From Fluviicola sp. XM-24bin1 (lineage in GTDB: Bacteria > Bacteroidota > Bacteroidia > Flavobacteriales_D > Crocinitomicaceae): a stretch of DNA of 64,000 bases. The stretch covers positions 124,001 through 188,000 of the forward strand of contig QCWI01000007.1 of NCBI GenBank assembly GCA_003149635.1, read 5' to 3'. Every line of letters begins with the position of its first letter. The stretch's first letter is position 1. The position numbers and the translations under genes are program-made. The notes beneath the pieces are model-generated. The model was given only the letters and a program-made list of their open reading frames with translations. It had not been told where the DNA came from and made no database searches. Below, in pieces: positions 18,401-25,493 of this stretch.

Positions 18401-18876
18401 GAAGAGAAGGACGCCGGAGTTGTTGATCCATTATCCCAAAAACGTTGAAATGGCGTGTAGAAATTGTTCCCTAGGCCCTTATTCCCTTTCAGTGAGAAGA
18501 TTTCTTTATTTGTCGCATTTTTCAATTCATAAAACGCGCTAATTTGTTCTGTTGCCGTAATGCGAATTCCATTGTTGGAAACGACGTCTCCCGCCGGACT
18601 TTCAATTTGCGCTAGAAACGGCGTTAGATTTACGCTGTCTAAAGAGTTGGCAGGGATATTCAATGTAATAGGCGTGAACCCTCCATTTGCCGGAAGCGAT
18701 ACCGTTACATCGGATGCATTTCCGTAGGTCATGAATCGCAGAAATATTGGGGTATCACCAGCGGATGCGGATACTTCTGGAGCAGCGAACCAAAAAGTGG
18801 TGTCTTGCTGGGCTTGGATGTTGCCCGAAAACATTGTCACTCCAATAAATAAGAGACTCCTGAATAGGGCCTTCAT
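15439..18876 (-). CDS. Large surface adhesin with PKD domains and type B T9SS sorting domain (copy 1)
   Basis: 1145 residues with the plan of the 10700-14437 protein: signal peptide, IgGFc-binding-like N-terminal domain (FWFAAPEV, FSLKGNKGLGNNF, KPISVTVF, TSTMGDQITPENF, KPVYVWHTTGYGCEL), about four ~80-residue repeats (AGxxDxxxCxN...LNGxxxGxTTTGxW), three PKD domains (WQWDFG, FWFYDFG, YNWDFGNGN) and a C-terminal gliding-type sorting domain (NAISPNGDLRNDVWKLDF...IYNEWGQLVFES...WDGRFNNEFVPDGTYYY). It is the first gene of the five-gene operon, with a promoter-like box at 18936-18943. The two adhesins share architecture but are clearly diverged, so the duplication is old. Confidence 0.92.
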   Translation of the reverse strand: MKALFRSLLFIGVTMFSGNIQAQQDTTFWFAAPEVSASAGDTPIFLRFMTYGNASDVTVSLPANGGFTPITLNIPANSLDSVNLTPFLAQIESPAGDVVSNNGIRITATEQISAFYELKNATNKEIFSLKGNKGLGNNFYTPFQRFWDNGSTTPASFSSIDIVATENNTTVLITPRTAIIGHAQDVTYSVVLNEGETYSARDINVSAVSTLAGSIVSSDKPISVTVFSGALTNGGCTSTMGDQITPENFTGRDFIVQGATGGNDRIYVLGTQNGTSITVENSTTTNAVISWGETFELATTDAINYISTNKPVYVWHTTGYGCELSGAQVPNLLCAGKYSNTFTRTTSDSIGLVLYTRTGFEGQFALNGNASLIPAAAFNPVPGTAGAYQAAVIYYNTTDVSVDSYNEVTNSGDIFGMAVISGDNGNGSGYAYLSEFTSYPFINAGTNDTVCANTTFPINGTIGGGDVTGVWSTSGFGMFSSATDVLNNVYVPSALDTLITPINIILTTTGSCPVLKDTIVLEVQTAPIVSASADQSLCENNSIATLAGSIEGGATTGFWSTNGTGTFLPDSSALDAQYVPSQADLTNGTVELVLLSTNVGSCIPESDTMYITYTQGATVDAGQPDTLSVCENNPVVTLNGTVSGVTTTGKWITSGNGIFSPDNLDLNGTYQPSFADISSGGVWIYLESTANQNCVAVQDSFFVQFTAAPTVDAGAGILSCSNNAAVNLNGVIGGATTTGIWTGGSGSFSASSTDLYAVYTPTPTEIANGFLFLTLTSTNNGGCIAESDNVQIEFIAPPTANFSVNDVCLNEQSVFTDFSNAGFGAIDTWQWDFGTAGATSSNQNDVYTYSTAGSYDVQLIVTSVHGCSDTITQQTEVFDIPVADFNYTANCQNNQVVVQFTDASTIANGALNFWFYDFGGQGTAATENPQQVFSANGDYTVLHIVESTAGCRDSNIQIVSIPPSPVADFSYNTNNGLNIGAVFNFINTSTDATIYNWDFGNGNTSIDVDPNNTYFANGNYLVTLVVENDLGCTDSTSEIISINTVTTEISTLIPNAISPNGDLRNDVWKLDFLDLLYPNARVEIYNEWGQLVFESDGYDVPWDGRFNNEFVPDGTYYYIIDLKDTGDPDTDIFKGALLVLKERNN

Positions 18877-18935
18877 AAGCAGTGCGTTTATGGCGACGTA
18901 CAGTTTTAGTGAGCGTACGACCAGTTAGTTGACCG

Positions 18936-18943
18936 CAAAGTTA
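18936..18943 (-). promoter_or_regulatory. Promoter -7 box of the adhesin/PorP operon
   Basis: On the minus strand this reads TAACTTTG, an exact match to the Bacteroidota -7 consensus TAnnTTTG, about 60 bp before the ATG at 18876. No convincing -33 TTTG is seen at the ideal spacing. Confidence 0.45.
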
Positions 18944-19032
18944 GGTCTTTTCAGCAAACTTTAAAACATTTATTGAGCGTTATAGTGCTTTAGTAATGCA
19001 AATTAAGCTCTTTGTCGAAGTATTTTAATATT

Positions 19033-19539
19033 TCATCGAATATCGTTCTGGAGTTGATCGACGTCCAAGGATTCCAAAAGTTCAAGGATGTTAGGGAAGA
19101 GTTTTCGATTGTATCCATACTGATCTTCAAGGAATTGACTGATTGCTTCATCCTTTGACATCCCTTGATACATTTGATATGCGGCGACCATACAACCTGT
19201 TCTGTCTGACCCGTGCAGGCAATGAATGAGTACTGGTTTTTCTGCGGCTTCAATGGCTGAAAGAGCGGTAATTATGTCCTCATATGTTAGTTTTTTGGCC
19301 CTAAGTGGGATACGGACTTGCGTTAGATCAGTTCCTTTGATCTCTTGTTTGTCGTCGATTACGTTGCGTAAGTTGATTATGGTTTTGATGCCTTGATCTT
19401 CGGCCCATTTCATTTCTGATTTGGAAGGTTGCGCGGAACGGTAAACGAAATCATCGACTTTGTGGAAGTTTTTGATTTGTTGTTTGGGTGAAGTCAGAGA
19501 TAGTAGTGGAAGGAATAGGAGGAGGAGGTATGGACGCAT
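19033..19539 (-). CDS. Secreted dual-specificity/tyrosine phosphatase
   Basis: 168 residues with an N-terminal signal segment (MRPYLLLLFLPLLSLTS). The catalytic P-loop is HCLHGSDRTG (Cys-x5-Arg), preceded by a conserved FVYRSAQPSKSEM and IKTIINLRN start typical of the DSP/PTP-like fold. The predicted reaction is phosphate-monoester hydrolysis in the periplasm; the natural substrate (phosphotyrosine, phosphoinositide or a sugar phosphate) cannot be told. The gene is alone, between the adhesin operon promoter and a repeat-containing gap. Confidence 0.85.
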   Translation of the reverse strand: MRPYLLLLFLPLLSLTSPKQQIKNFHKVDDFVYRSAQPSKSEMKWAEDQGIKTIINLRNVIDDKQEIKGTDLTQVRIPLRAKKLTYEDIITALSAIEAAEKPVLIHCLHGSDRTGCMVAAYQMYQGMSKDEAISQFLEDQYGYNRKLFPNILELLESLDVDQLQNDIR

Positions 19540-19634
19540 ACTTATTTCAGTTCAGAATAATAATTTGAAATTACTAGAATTATACAATTATCTAATTCGA
19601 GACCGCCGAAGGCAGCAGCGAAGCTAAATTTCGA

Positions 19635-19656
19635 ACCTGCCTGCCGCAGGCATGGT
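19635..19656. repeat. Hairpin-forming GCCTGC/GCAGGC palindrome
   Basis: Near-perfect inverted repeat (ACCTGCCTGC / GCAGGCATGGT, one-base bulge) in the 206-bp gap 19540-19745. A similar shorter motif, CCTGC-A-GCAGG, occurs near 40459. No gene is seen in this gap. Confidence 0.5.
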
Positions 19657-19745
19657 TTGAGCATAATTCGCGCAGCAACTGAGCAAAAATAAAGCGCCAT
19701 CCTCCCGAACAACGCTTTCCTGTACCTAAACTAAAACTATACGGA

Positions 19746-19919
19746 TCAAGCTCGTCTGTATCGATACACTGCCAGTAATGGCAATCCGATTAATGCAAAA
19801 CCTACCACGCCAGTGACCAATGCGATCCCAGCGCCAGGCCAATGCATAACTTTAAATAAGATTCCTAGTAGGGCTAAACTTCCAAAGAAAGTGCTCAAGA
19901 TGAATGCGGCTTTTTTCAT
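19746..19919 (-). CDS. Small GldL-like two-helix membrane protein
   Basis: 57 residues from the ATG at 19919 (the open frame extends to 19973, but MKKAAFILSTFFGSLALLG is the natural start). Two membrane helices flank LFKVMHWPGAGIAL, which matches the (A/L)FKxxHWPGA motif in the first membrane hairpin of GldL, the inner-membrane motor protein of type IX secretion and gliding. It lacks GldL's long cytoplasmic/periplasmic extension. Small proteins with this motif occur in Bacteroidota; function is unknown. It lies just downstream of the terminator at 19976-20002, so it needs its own promoter in 19920-19975. Confidence 0.65.
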   Translation of the reverse strand: MKKAAFILSTFFGSLALLGILFKVMHWPGAGIALVTGVVGFALIGLPLLAVYRYRRA

Positions 19920-19975
19920 GATTATTGGTTTTTGGATTTGATAGTAGAATGCTATCATTTCAATAAGTAACAAAA

Positions 19976-20002
19976 AAGCGGTCCGAAAATTTCGAACCGC
20001 TT
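19976..20002 (-). terminator. Intrinsic terminator of the ABC-2/PspC operon
   Basis: 13-nt arms (AAGCGGTCCGAAA / TTTCGAACCGCTT, one wobble pair). On the minus strand the stem runs directly into TTTTTTG. It follows the gene ending at 20056. Confidence 0.85.
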
Positions 20003-20055
20003 GCGTTGCTGTTGTCTCTAACCCTAAACTGTACTTATGAAAAATGGATACAACG

Positions 20056-21117
20056 CTAATAGTTTATGTTAATCTCGTGGTGTTCGTGATAATGATCTTC
20101 ATCACCATGTTCGTATCGACCATCACTTCTAACTCTTCCTTCTTCGCGATAGATTTGACCGTTGAGATTGCTGGTGTTTCTGTCGCCTAATCGAATAATG
20201 CGATTATCAATCAACACTGATTTTCCTTCTGGAATCTGAATTCTCAACTCCACTTCCTGTCCGCGAAGTTTGTCCTCTTTCGGGAATAGGTACTTTGTAT
20301 CCATGTACAAAGAATCTCCCTGGACGTCAATGCGGTATTCTATGTGCTCACTTCGTTCGCGCGCTTTTTTGGAAGAATATCCACTGGCTCTATAGACTTT
20401 CGTAATATGGAAAAGCGAATCAGGCGAAGGTGTGTATTCCAAATCAACACCGTATTTGCTCAATGAGTTTCCGTGGATTCCGAACCACCCGATGTTTCGC
20501 GTGTTTTTGACAGTCTTTCCAAAACGATTGTTTACGACTCCATCGTAAGTGAGGATGGTCAACTGTTCTGCGTCAACCATAATAGGATCGTCTTTGATTT
20601 CCGTTTCAGCTGCCCAATCGCGTCCGTCTTTAATTCCAACCACACCACAGATGATTCCTCCGGTCAATCCGATCACGAACAATCCACCCAAAGCGAGTTT
20701 CGTCCAACGATTAAACAATCGGAAGATCAATAGAATTCCCATTGAGAAAAGGAAGAGAATGCCGCTAATGGCTCCCATCAACCCTCCAATCCACATCCAT
20801 TTAACATCGGTTGGACTGTTAAGGCTGAGTTCTCCATATTCCGTTATGGACATAAATCCACCGTCACCTTTTACTGGCAAGAATTCAAATCCTTGAACGA
20901 AAAAGATGATGAAAATGATCAAGAACATGAATCCGAAGAAGATGAATCCAGCCCCTAGAATGGTGCGAAGAATCTGCTTCCCACGATTGATGCGATTGTT
21001 GTAGTGGATATCGTTTCTGACGCGATCCGCTAGGTTCTTCGATCCTGCACGAACACGTTCAGCCGCTTGATCTACTTCTTCTTTTACTGTTTCTACGTTG
21101 ATAGGTCGCCCTTTCAT
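20056..21117 (-). CDS. C-terminal portion of a PspC-family membrane protein, separated by a frameshift
   Basis: 353 residues if started at the ATG at 21117, but the frame is open back to 21156 and the upstream codons read FDRLRMKGRPINVETVKEE, matching the stretch that normally follows the PspC domain (VPKAxTTAEKLxMRGExVNIxNIE) in single-chain Bacteroidota PspC proteins. Three membrane helices lie at about 35-66, 90-118 and 125-145, followed by a beta-rich domain (about 170-350) ending in a His-rich tail (HGDEDHYHEHHEI). The preceding PspC ORF stops 10 nt upstream in another frame (see findings). PspC proteins are linked to envelope stress and membrane integrity. It may be expressed by restart at 21117, by frameshifting, or not at all as one chain. 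Confidence 0.6.
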   Translation of the reverse strand: MKGRPINVETVKEEVDQAAERVRAGSKNLADRVRNDIHYNNRINRGKQILRTILGAGFIFFGFMFLIIFIIFFVQGFEFLPVKGDGGFMSITEYGELSLNSPTDVKWMWIGGLMGAISGILFLFSMGILLIFRLFNRWTKLALGGLFVIGLTGGIICGVVGIKDGRDWAAETEIKDDPIMVDAEQLTILTYDGVVNNRFGKTVKNTRNIGWFGIHGNSLSKYGVDLEYTPSPDSLFHITKVYRASGYSSKKARERSEHIEYRIDVQGDSLYMDTKYLFPKEDKLRGQEVELRIQIPEGKSVLIDNRIIRLGDRNTSNLNGQIYREEGRVRSDGRYEHGDEDHYHEHHEININY

Positions 21118-21127
21118 TCGAAGGCGA

Positions 21128-21595
21128 TCAAATCGTACTTTCTGCCTTTGGAACAATTATCCACAAAATGATGTACAATGGAATCGCGATTCCTGTGAAT
21201 AACAACAGAATGAAAATCACGCGCATGATCACGACATCGATGGAGAAGTAATTGGCAAAACCTGCACATACACCACCCAGCATCGCTGATTCTGGATCAC
21301 GGAACAAACGCTTTTCTCCTCGTTCGTTGGTTGCGGATTGCGTATATGTTTCAGACTGTGCTGATTCGGTTGCGTCATGTTCTACGTAATCGCTCGGATC
21401 TCCCAAAGTCTTCAGAATCTCTTCGATATCAACCAATTCAACCACTGATTTGGAATCACTTAGTTTTGAAGTACAGATTTCCGCGATGCGTAGCTCAATA
21501 TCTTCAATGATTTCCTGACTTCCTTCTTCTGTTCCAAGAGCAGCGGTCAAACGATCAATATAATCTTGCAACAGTTCGTAAGCATCTTCTTCCAC
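21128..21595 (-). CDS. N-terminal PspC-domain portion, lacking its usual start and frameshifted at the end
   Basis: 155 residues. The N-terminal ~60 residues (EEDAYELLQDYIDRL...IIEDIELRIAEICTSKL...VELVDIEEILKTLGDPSDY) and the PspC domain (about 95-150; FRDPESAMLGGVCAGFANYFSIDVVIMRVIFILLLF...LWIIVPKAE) match the standard order of the Bacteroidota family. The usual opening (TISVNIKGTNFLV) is encoded just upstream in frame, but no ATG, GTG or TTG precedes it before an in-frame TAA; the only start codon is the GTG at 21595. The chain ends at a TGA (21128-21130) in mid-protein, with the remainder in the next frame. It could be a decayed gene, an assembly error or a recoded gene. Confidence 0.6.
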   Translation of the reverse strand: MEEDAYELLQDYIDRLTAALGTEEGSQEIIEDIELRIAEICTSKLSDSKSVVELVDIEEILKTLGDPSDYVEHDATESAQSETYTQSATNERGEKRLFRDPESAMLGGVCAGFANYFSIDVVIMRVIFILLLFTGIAIPLYIILWIIVPKAESTI

Positions 21596-21618
21596 CAGGA
21601 AGTTTGTTCCTTTGATAT

Positions 21619-21810
21619 TTACGGATATTGTCTTTTGAGAATGTGCATGAACATCCAGGATGCATATTCCTTAATAGGATATTCTTCTAACTGATAAATA
21701 CATTGCGCAAGTTCATCGAGCATTTTTGGGTTAGCGACAAAATAGTTGACATACGCCGACTTGTCCTTTCCCCACCGAAAAGCGAGTATTTGCTCATGAA
21801 AATTGCTCAC
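21619..21810 (-). CDS. Truncated 63-residue protein fragment, probably cut by a deletion
   Basis: GTG start 7 bp after the ABC permease stop. The sequence (SNFHEQILAFRWGKDKSAY... ending PIKEYASWMFMHILKRQYP) is well-folded-looking and helical. From memory it resembles the N-terminus of a longer (~200-residue) helical-repeat protein of flavobacteria; I could not verify this. It ends abruptly where the PspC frame begins, consistent with loss of its 3' portion. Confidence 0.5.
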   Translation of the reverse strand: MSNFHEQILAFRWGKDKSAYVNYFVANPKMLDELAQCIYQLEEYPIKEYASWMFMHILKRQYP

Positions 21811-21817
21811 ACCTTAT

Positions 21818-22582
21818 TTAGATATCGCGACGTTTGATAATCCAATAGGTTCCAGCAGTAAACAAGCCGATGTACAACAAAGCCAAAAGAACCGATTCAC
21901 CTTGAGTCATCAAATATGGATTATTTTCTGGTGCTGCAGCTCCAAAAATTTGATTTGGAAACCGTGATAAGTTCGCGAAGGATCGTAGTGGAAAAAATTG
22001 CACATATTCTTGAACAGAAACTGCTCCAATTATTGCTTCAATAATGGTAGAGAAAATGTAAATAACAATGGCCAATGCCGGCAATCGTACCAATGACGCG
22101 AAAAAGAATGCCCAAATGAAGTATCCGAGAGTGGAAACAAAATACACGCCAGCGTGTTCAATTCCATCTTGAGGCCCGTATTCTCCTCCTGTAAGCAATC
22201 CGGAAACAAGTCCTACAAGCATTGTATAGAGACTAACAAGCAATGCTATTCCTACCACTACAATAAATTTAGATAGGATAAGATCAATTTTTCGCAATCC
22301 GTCGATGGCATTTTGTCGTTGAGTCTTGAACTTAATTTCGTTGGTAACAAACACGATTATTATTACCCCTACCATTAGGTTGAGCCATGACGCCCAAAAA
22401 GCCACAAGTTGATAGGAATATGGGAATTCGTAACCTGCATCTGGAATTTTAATGGGGCCGAGTGCAGCCAGAGATAGTAACCAGTGAACCAAGGGAACAA
22501 CAATGGCGTAAATAAGCAAGATTATTTTGGTTGTGTTGGAACGCTTCAATTTCATCCATTCCAACTGGACTAATTTCATCAT
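21818..22582 (-). CDS. ABC-2 type transporter permease
   Basis: 254 residues with about six membrane helices and the ABC-2 permease layout, beginning MMKLVQLEWMKLKRSNTTKI and ending in a short cytoplasmic tail (IIKRRDI). It overlaps the ATPase gene by 4 bp, so the two form one exporter. The substrate is unknown. It lies upstream of the broken PspC locus in the same transcription unit, which ends at the 19976-20002 terminator. Confidence 0.85.
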   Translation of the reverse strand: MMKLVQLEWMKLKRSNTTKIILLIYAIVVPLVHWLLSLAALGPIKIPDAGYEFPYSYQLVAFWASWLNLMVGVIIIVFVTNEIKFKTQRQNAIDGLRKIDLILSKFIVVVGIALLVSLYTMLVGLVSGLLTGGEYGPQDGIEHAGVYFVSTLGYFIWAFFFASLVRLPALAIVIYIFSTIIEAIIGAVSVQEYVQFFPLRSFANLSRFPNQIFGAAAPENNPYLMTQGESVLLALLYIGLFTAGTYWIIKRRDI

Positions 22583-23487
22583 GACGTTTTTACAATTTCT
22601 AGGAATTGATCTTCCAATGTTTCGTTAAATACAGCTAATTCGTTCAACACGATTCCATTATCGAAGCAGTCTTTATTGAAATCATCTGCTTTCGTTCCAG
22701 GAGCCGCTGAGACAATGAATTGTCCCTCTTCATCTTTATAAATGGTATAGGTCTTGTTGCTACTTATATAGGATCTTAGTTTGTCCATATCTGTGGCATA
22801 AGCCTTAATCAATTGAACTTCTTGATTTCCAATAATTTCTGCAATCGTGCCTGTTCGAATCAATTTTCCTTTTCGAAGAATGGCACAATGGGTACATACT
22901 TTTTCTACTTCGTCAAGAATGTGCGAAGCGATCAAAATGGTCTTACCTTCCTTACCAATCTTCCGAATCAAATTGCGAATATCTTTAATTCCTTGTGGAT
23001 CCAATCCATTGGTAGGTTCATCAAGAACCAATAATTCAGGATCACCTAGTAAAGTAGCTCCAATCGCCAATCGCTGTTTCATTCCTAACGAGTAGGTGCT
23101 GAATTTGGAATCTTTTCGATCGAACAGGTCAACTTCCTTCAAAACGCGCTCAATCTCAGCCGTTGGATTTGGAATGTCTTTGATTTTTGCTGTAATTTCC
23201 AGATTCTGTACTGCCGTCAAGTACGGATAGAAGTTGGGCGTTTCCAGTAAAGCTCCGATGCGTTTTCTATTCTCGTCTGATTCTCCATTTTCGAACCAAG
23301 AGAACGAACCCGAACTTTGTCGAATCACTCCAAGGAGCATCCCAAGAGTTGTCGTTTTTCCACTTCCATTCGGCCCAAGGAGTCCATATACCATTTGAGG
23401 TTGGATCTCAATACTCAGTCCGTCGACAGCTTTGAAGCCTTTGTAGGATTTTGTGAGGCCGTCTGTTTTCAGTATCGTAGTTGCCAC
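22579..23487 (-). CDS. ABC transporter ATP-binding protein
   Basis: 302 residues from a GTG start. Walker A is GPNGSGKTTT, signature YSLGMKQRL (a degenerate LSGGQ typical of ABC-2 ATPases), Walker B LLVLDEPTNGLDP, and the H-loop His is in LIASHILDEV. The C-terminal ~85 residues form an accessory domain. It supplies ATP-driven export with the overlapping permease. It is the first gene of the operon; a hairpin (23531-23558) lies in the 137-bp gap upstream. Confidence 0.92.
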   Translation of the reverse strand: MATTILKTDGLTKSYKGFKAVDGLSIEIQPQMVYGLLGPNGSGKTTTLGMLLGVIRQSSGSFSWFENGESDENRKRIGALLETPNFYPYLTAVQNLEITAKIKDIPNPTAEIERVLKEVDLFDRKDSKFSTYSLGMKQRLAIGATLLGDPELLVLDEPTNGLDPQGIKDIRNLIRKIGKEGKTILIASHILDEVEKVCTHCAILRKGKLIRTGTIAEIIGNQEVQLIKAYATDMDKLRSYISSNKTYTIYKDEEGQFIVSAAPGTKADDFNKDCFDNGIVLNELAVFNETLEDQFLEIVKTS

Positions 23488-23624
23488 GTGCGTTTATTTT
23501 GAAACTAATTTAAAAAGTATTCTTGAGCCTCTCATTTTTTAGTGAGAAGTGAGAGGACAAGCTGATTATGCGTTGTAATTCGTTTTAAACGGAAAGTAAC
23601 TACAATTCTTAAGTTAATTGGTAT

Positions 23625-24320
23625 TTACGCTGGAAGCAAATCGCAGAACCAATACCCATAGTTAGGTTCGTTCTTGCTGGGAGAGGGATATTCGCGATAA
23701 GTTTTCTCGCCCACTTCAAATGGGACGGGTTGCTGGAAGATGGGGCCATCATAACAGAAGGTATGAAATTCTCCGTTTTCTCCGCAAGGGTCGACGTTGT
23801 CTGGTAAATCCTTGATAAAAGAAGCATCTAATTCACGTCCAACAAAAGACTCGTCCAATAATTGACCATTGATACAAACGACTATCGCTTTAAATCCTAG
23901 TGCGATGAACTCTTCCATAAGTTCTTTCGTGTCTCTTTTCCAAAGTGGAAATACGCAATTGATGTCCAACGAGCGTAATTGTTTTTCGCGGTACTCGCGT
24001 AAATCTTCTAGAAAGATGTCTCCGAATCCGGCGGTTCTGTAGCCTTGATCTTTCAATTTTTGAACTCCTTCAATCATCAGCTTGCCGTAGGTTTCCATGT
24101 CTGGGTTTTCGGGAAGTTCAATCGTATTACAGGGGATGCCAAGCGCGTTAATTTGCTTTTCCATTAATGATCTGCGAAGACCGTGCATGGTCACGCGATC
24201 GTGGGCGGCATTGACAGAAGTGACCAATTGATCCACTTGGTATTCGTCATCTTTCAAAAGATGATAAAGCGCCATTGCGGAATCTTTTCCGGTACTCCAA
24301 TTGAAATAGGTTTTGGTCAA
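23625..24320 (-). CDS. Dph6-like ATP pyrophosphatase (adenine nucleotide alpha-hydrolase family)
   Basis: 231 residues from a TTG start that gives TKTYFNWSTGKDSAMAL, where STGKDSA is the PP-loop that adenylates a carboxylate using ATP. Other family marks are FGDIFLEDLREYRE, FPLWKRDTKEL and VDPCGENGEFHTFCYDGP. Eukaryotic and archaeal Dph6 makes diphthamide on EF-2 from ammonia and ATP; bacteria lack diphthamide, so the bacterial protein must act on another substrate. It lies 10 bp after the TPR gene on the same strand, so the two are probably co-transcribed. Confidence 0.85.
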   Translation of the reverse strand: MTKTYFNWSTGKDSAMALYHLLKDDEYQVDQLVTSVNAAHDRVTMHGLRRSLMEKQINALGIPCNTIELPENPDMETYGKLMIEGVQKLKDQGYRTAGFGDIFLEDLREYREKQLRSLDINCVFPLWKRDTKELMEEFIALGFKAIVVCINGQLLDESFVGRELDASFIKDLPDNVDPCGENGEFHTFCYDGPIFQQPVPFEVGEKTYREYPSPSKNEPNYGYWFCDLLPA

Positions 24321-24330
24321 AGCGGTATTC

Positions 24331-25404
24331 TTAATCCTCTAGAATTTCTTTGATGATAGCTAGGGAATTCGCTACTGCTTCAATCCCGGGTGAGATAGAC
24401 TCTACGCGCTCCAAATATTTGCGTGCCATCTTCAATTCTTCAACGGCAGTTTCGTTTGTTGCATCCTCGGCGTTGCGCAATTCAACAGCCTGGTTGTAAT
24501 ACGCCGCTCCGAGATTATACAAAGCGTTAATATGGTTCGGATCGATTTCGGTAGCACGTTCATAAGATTTCACAGCTTCTTTAAAATCCGATCCTTCTAA
24601 GAGTGTTCCACGCGAAAAATGTAAATCCGCATTGTCAGGCATTTCGACTAGGGCTTGATCGATAGTAAATAAGGCTCCATTAAAATCTTCAGCCTTTAGA
24701 AGCATATTGATTTTCGTGATGAGCAAATTGACATTTTTTGCATTCAGCTTGAGGCCTTCGTCCAAAATTTTCTTTGCATCATTCGTCTTTCCTTGATCTC
24801 TCAGCAGGATCACAGCCGCTTGATAAGAAGCATCTGCGTTATAGCCCATGCGCGCGCATTGTAAATAGTAATCCACGGCTTCGGTAATGTTTCCGGCCTT
24901 TTCAGCGGCAAGAGCTACGTTGTACATGGCAAGACTGTCTACAATTCCAAAATCGCTTTGTACTTCCACTGTTTTCTTGAACATTCTTCCAGCAACCGCA
25001 TACGATTTGTCATTATATAGAGAGACACCTTCGTTCAAGAGGTAATTGGCTGTGATCTGATATTCTCTGTCCAATTGGTTTTTATCGATACGCTCAGTAC
25101 TCAAACCACGTGCTTTCTTGTAGGAAGAGGAAGCTTCGAGAAGTGCATTTTCTGGAGTCAATCCATAGTCGTTTTCAGAAGCTTTGATGTCATTGAAAAT
25201 GGCCATGTAGATTTTACCACGGTAGTACCATGTTTTCGCCTGTCCCTTGGTTTTGGCGTGCTCACTAGCGGCGTCAATTTTTTCCTTTGCATCTTCCAGT
25301 TGTTTTTCCTGTAGATGCATATATGCTGTGATGACATTGTTGGGCTGCGCGTAAGAAATTGCTGTTCCAAAAACGATAAGTCCGAGAGAAAGTAAGATCT
25401 TCAT
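24331..25404 (-). CDS. Secreted tetratricopeptide-repeat protein
   Basis: 357 residues with a signal peptide (MKILLSLGLIVFGTAISYAQ) followed by TPR helices over most of the length (AKTWYYRGKIYMAIFN, DSLAMYNVALAAEKAGNITEAVDYY, ADLHFSRGTLLEGSDFKEAVKSYERATEIDPNHINALYNLGAAYYNQA). It is a periplasmic protein-interaction scaffold of unknown partner. It lies between an orphan terminator (25464-25493) upstream and the Dph6-like gene downstream. Confidence 0.8.
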   Translation of the reverse strand: MKILLSLGLIVFGTAISYAQPNNVITAYMHLQEKQLEDAKEKIDAASEHAKTKGQAKTWYYRGKIYMAIFNDIKASENDYGLTPENALLEASSSYKKARGLSTERIDKNQLDREYQITANYLLNEGVSLYNDKSYAVAGRMFKKTVEVQSDFGIVDSLAMYNVALAAEKAGNITEAVDYYLQCARMGYNADASYQAAVILLRDQGKTNDAKKILDEGLKLNAKNVNLLITKINMLLKAEDFNGALFTIDQALVEMPDNADLHFSRGTLLEGSDFKEAVKSYERATEIDPNHINALYNLGAAYYNQAVELRNAEDATNETAVEELKMARKYLERVESISPGIEAVANSLAIIKEILED

Positions 25405-25463
25405 TTGATGGTATTTCTGGTTCTAAATATACCAATATGATTGCAGAGAATGTGCCAAAAAAA

Positions 25464-25493
25464 ACTCCGATTCAAAACCCAATGAATCGGAGT
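25464..25493 (-). terminator. Orphan intrinsic terminator upstream of the TPR gene
   Basis: Perfect 11-bp stem (ACTCCGATTCA / TGAATCGGAGT) with an 8-nt loop; on the minus strand it is followed by eight T. It sits about 170 nt past the sucD terminator and upstream of the TPR gene start, so it ends a transcript with no obvious protein gene. The rest of the 314-bp gap 25405-25718 holds no credible ORF. Confidence 0.75.

Noticed and set aside
23531-23558. CCTCTCA / TGAGAGG hairpin upstream of the ABC ATPase gene
   Set aside because: The 7-bp stem has a long loop and no adjacent T-run, so terminator status is not supported.
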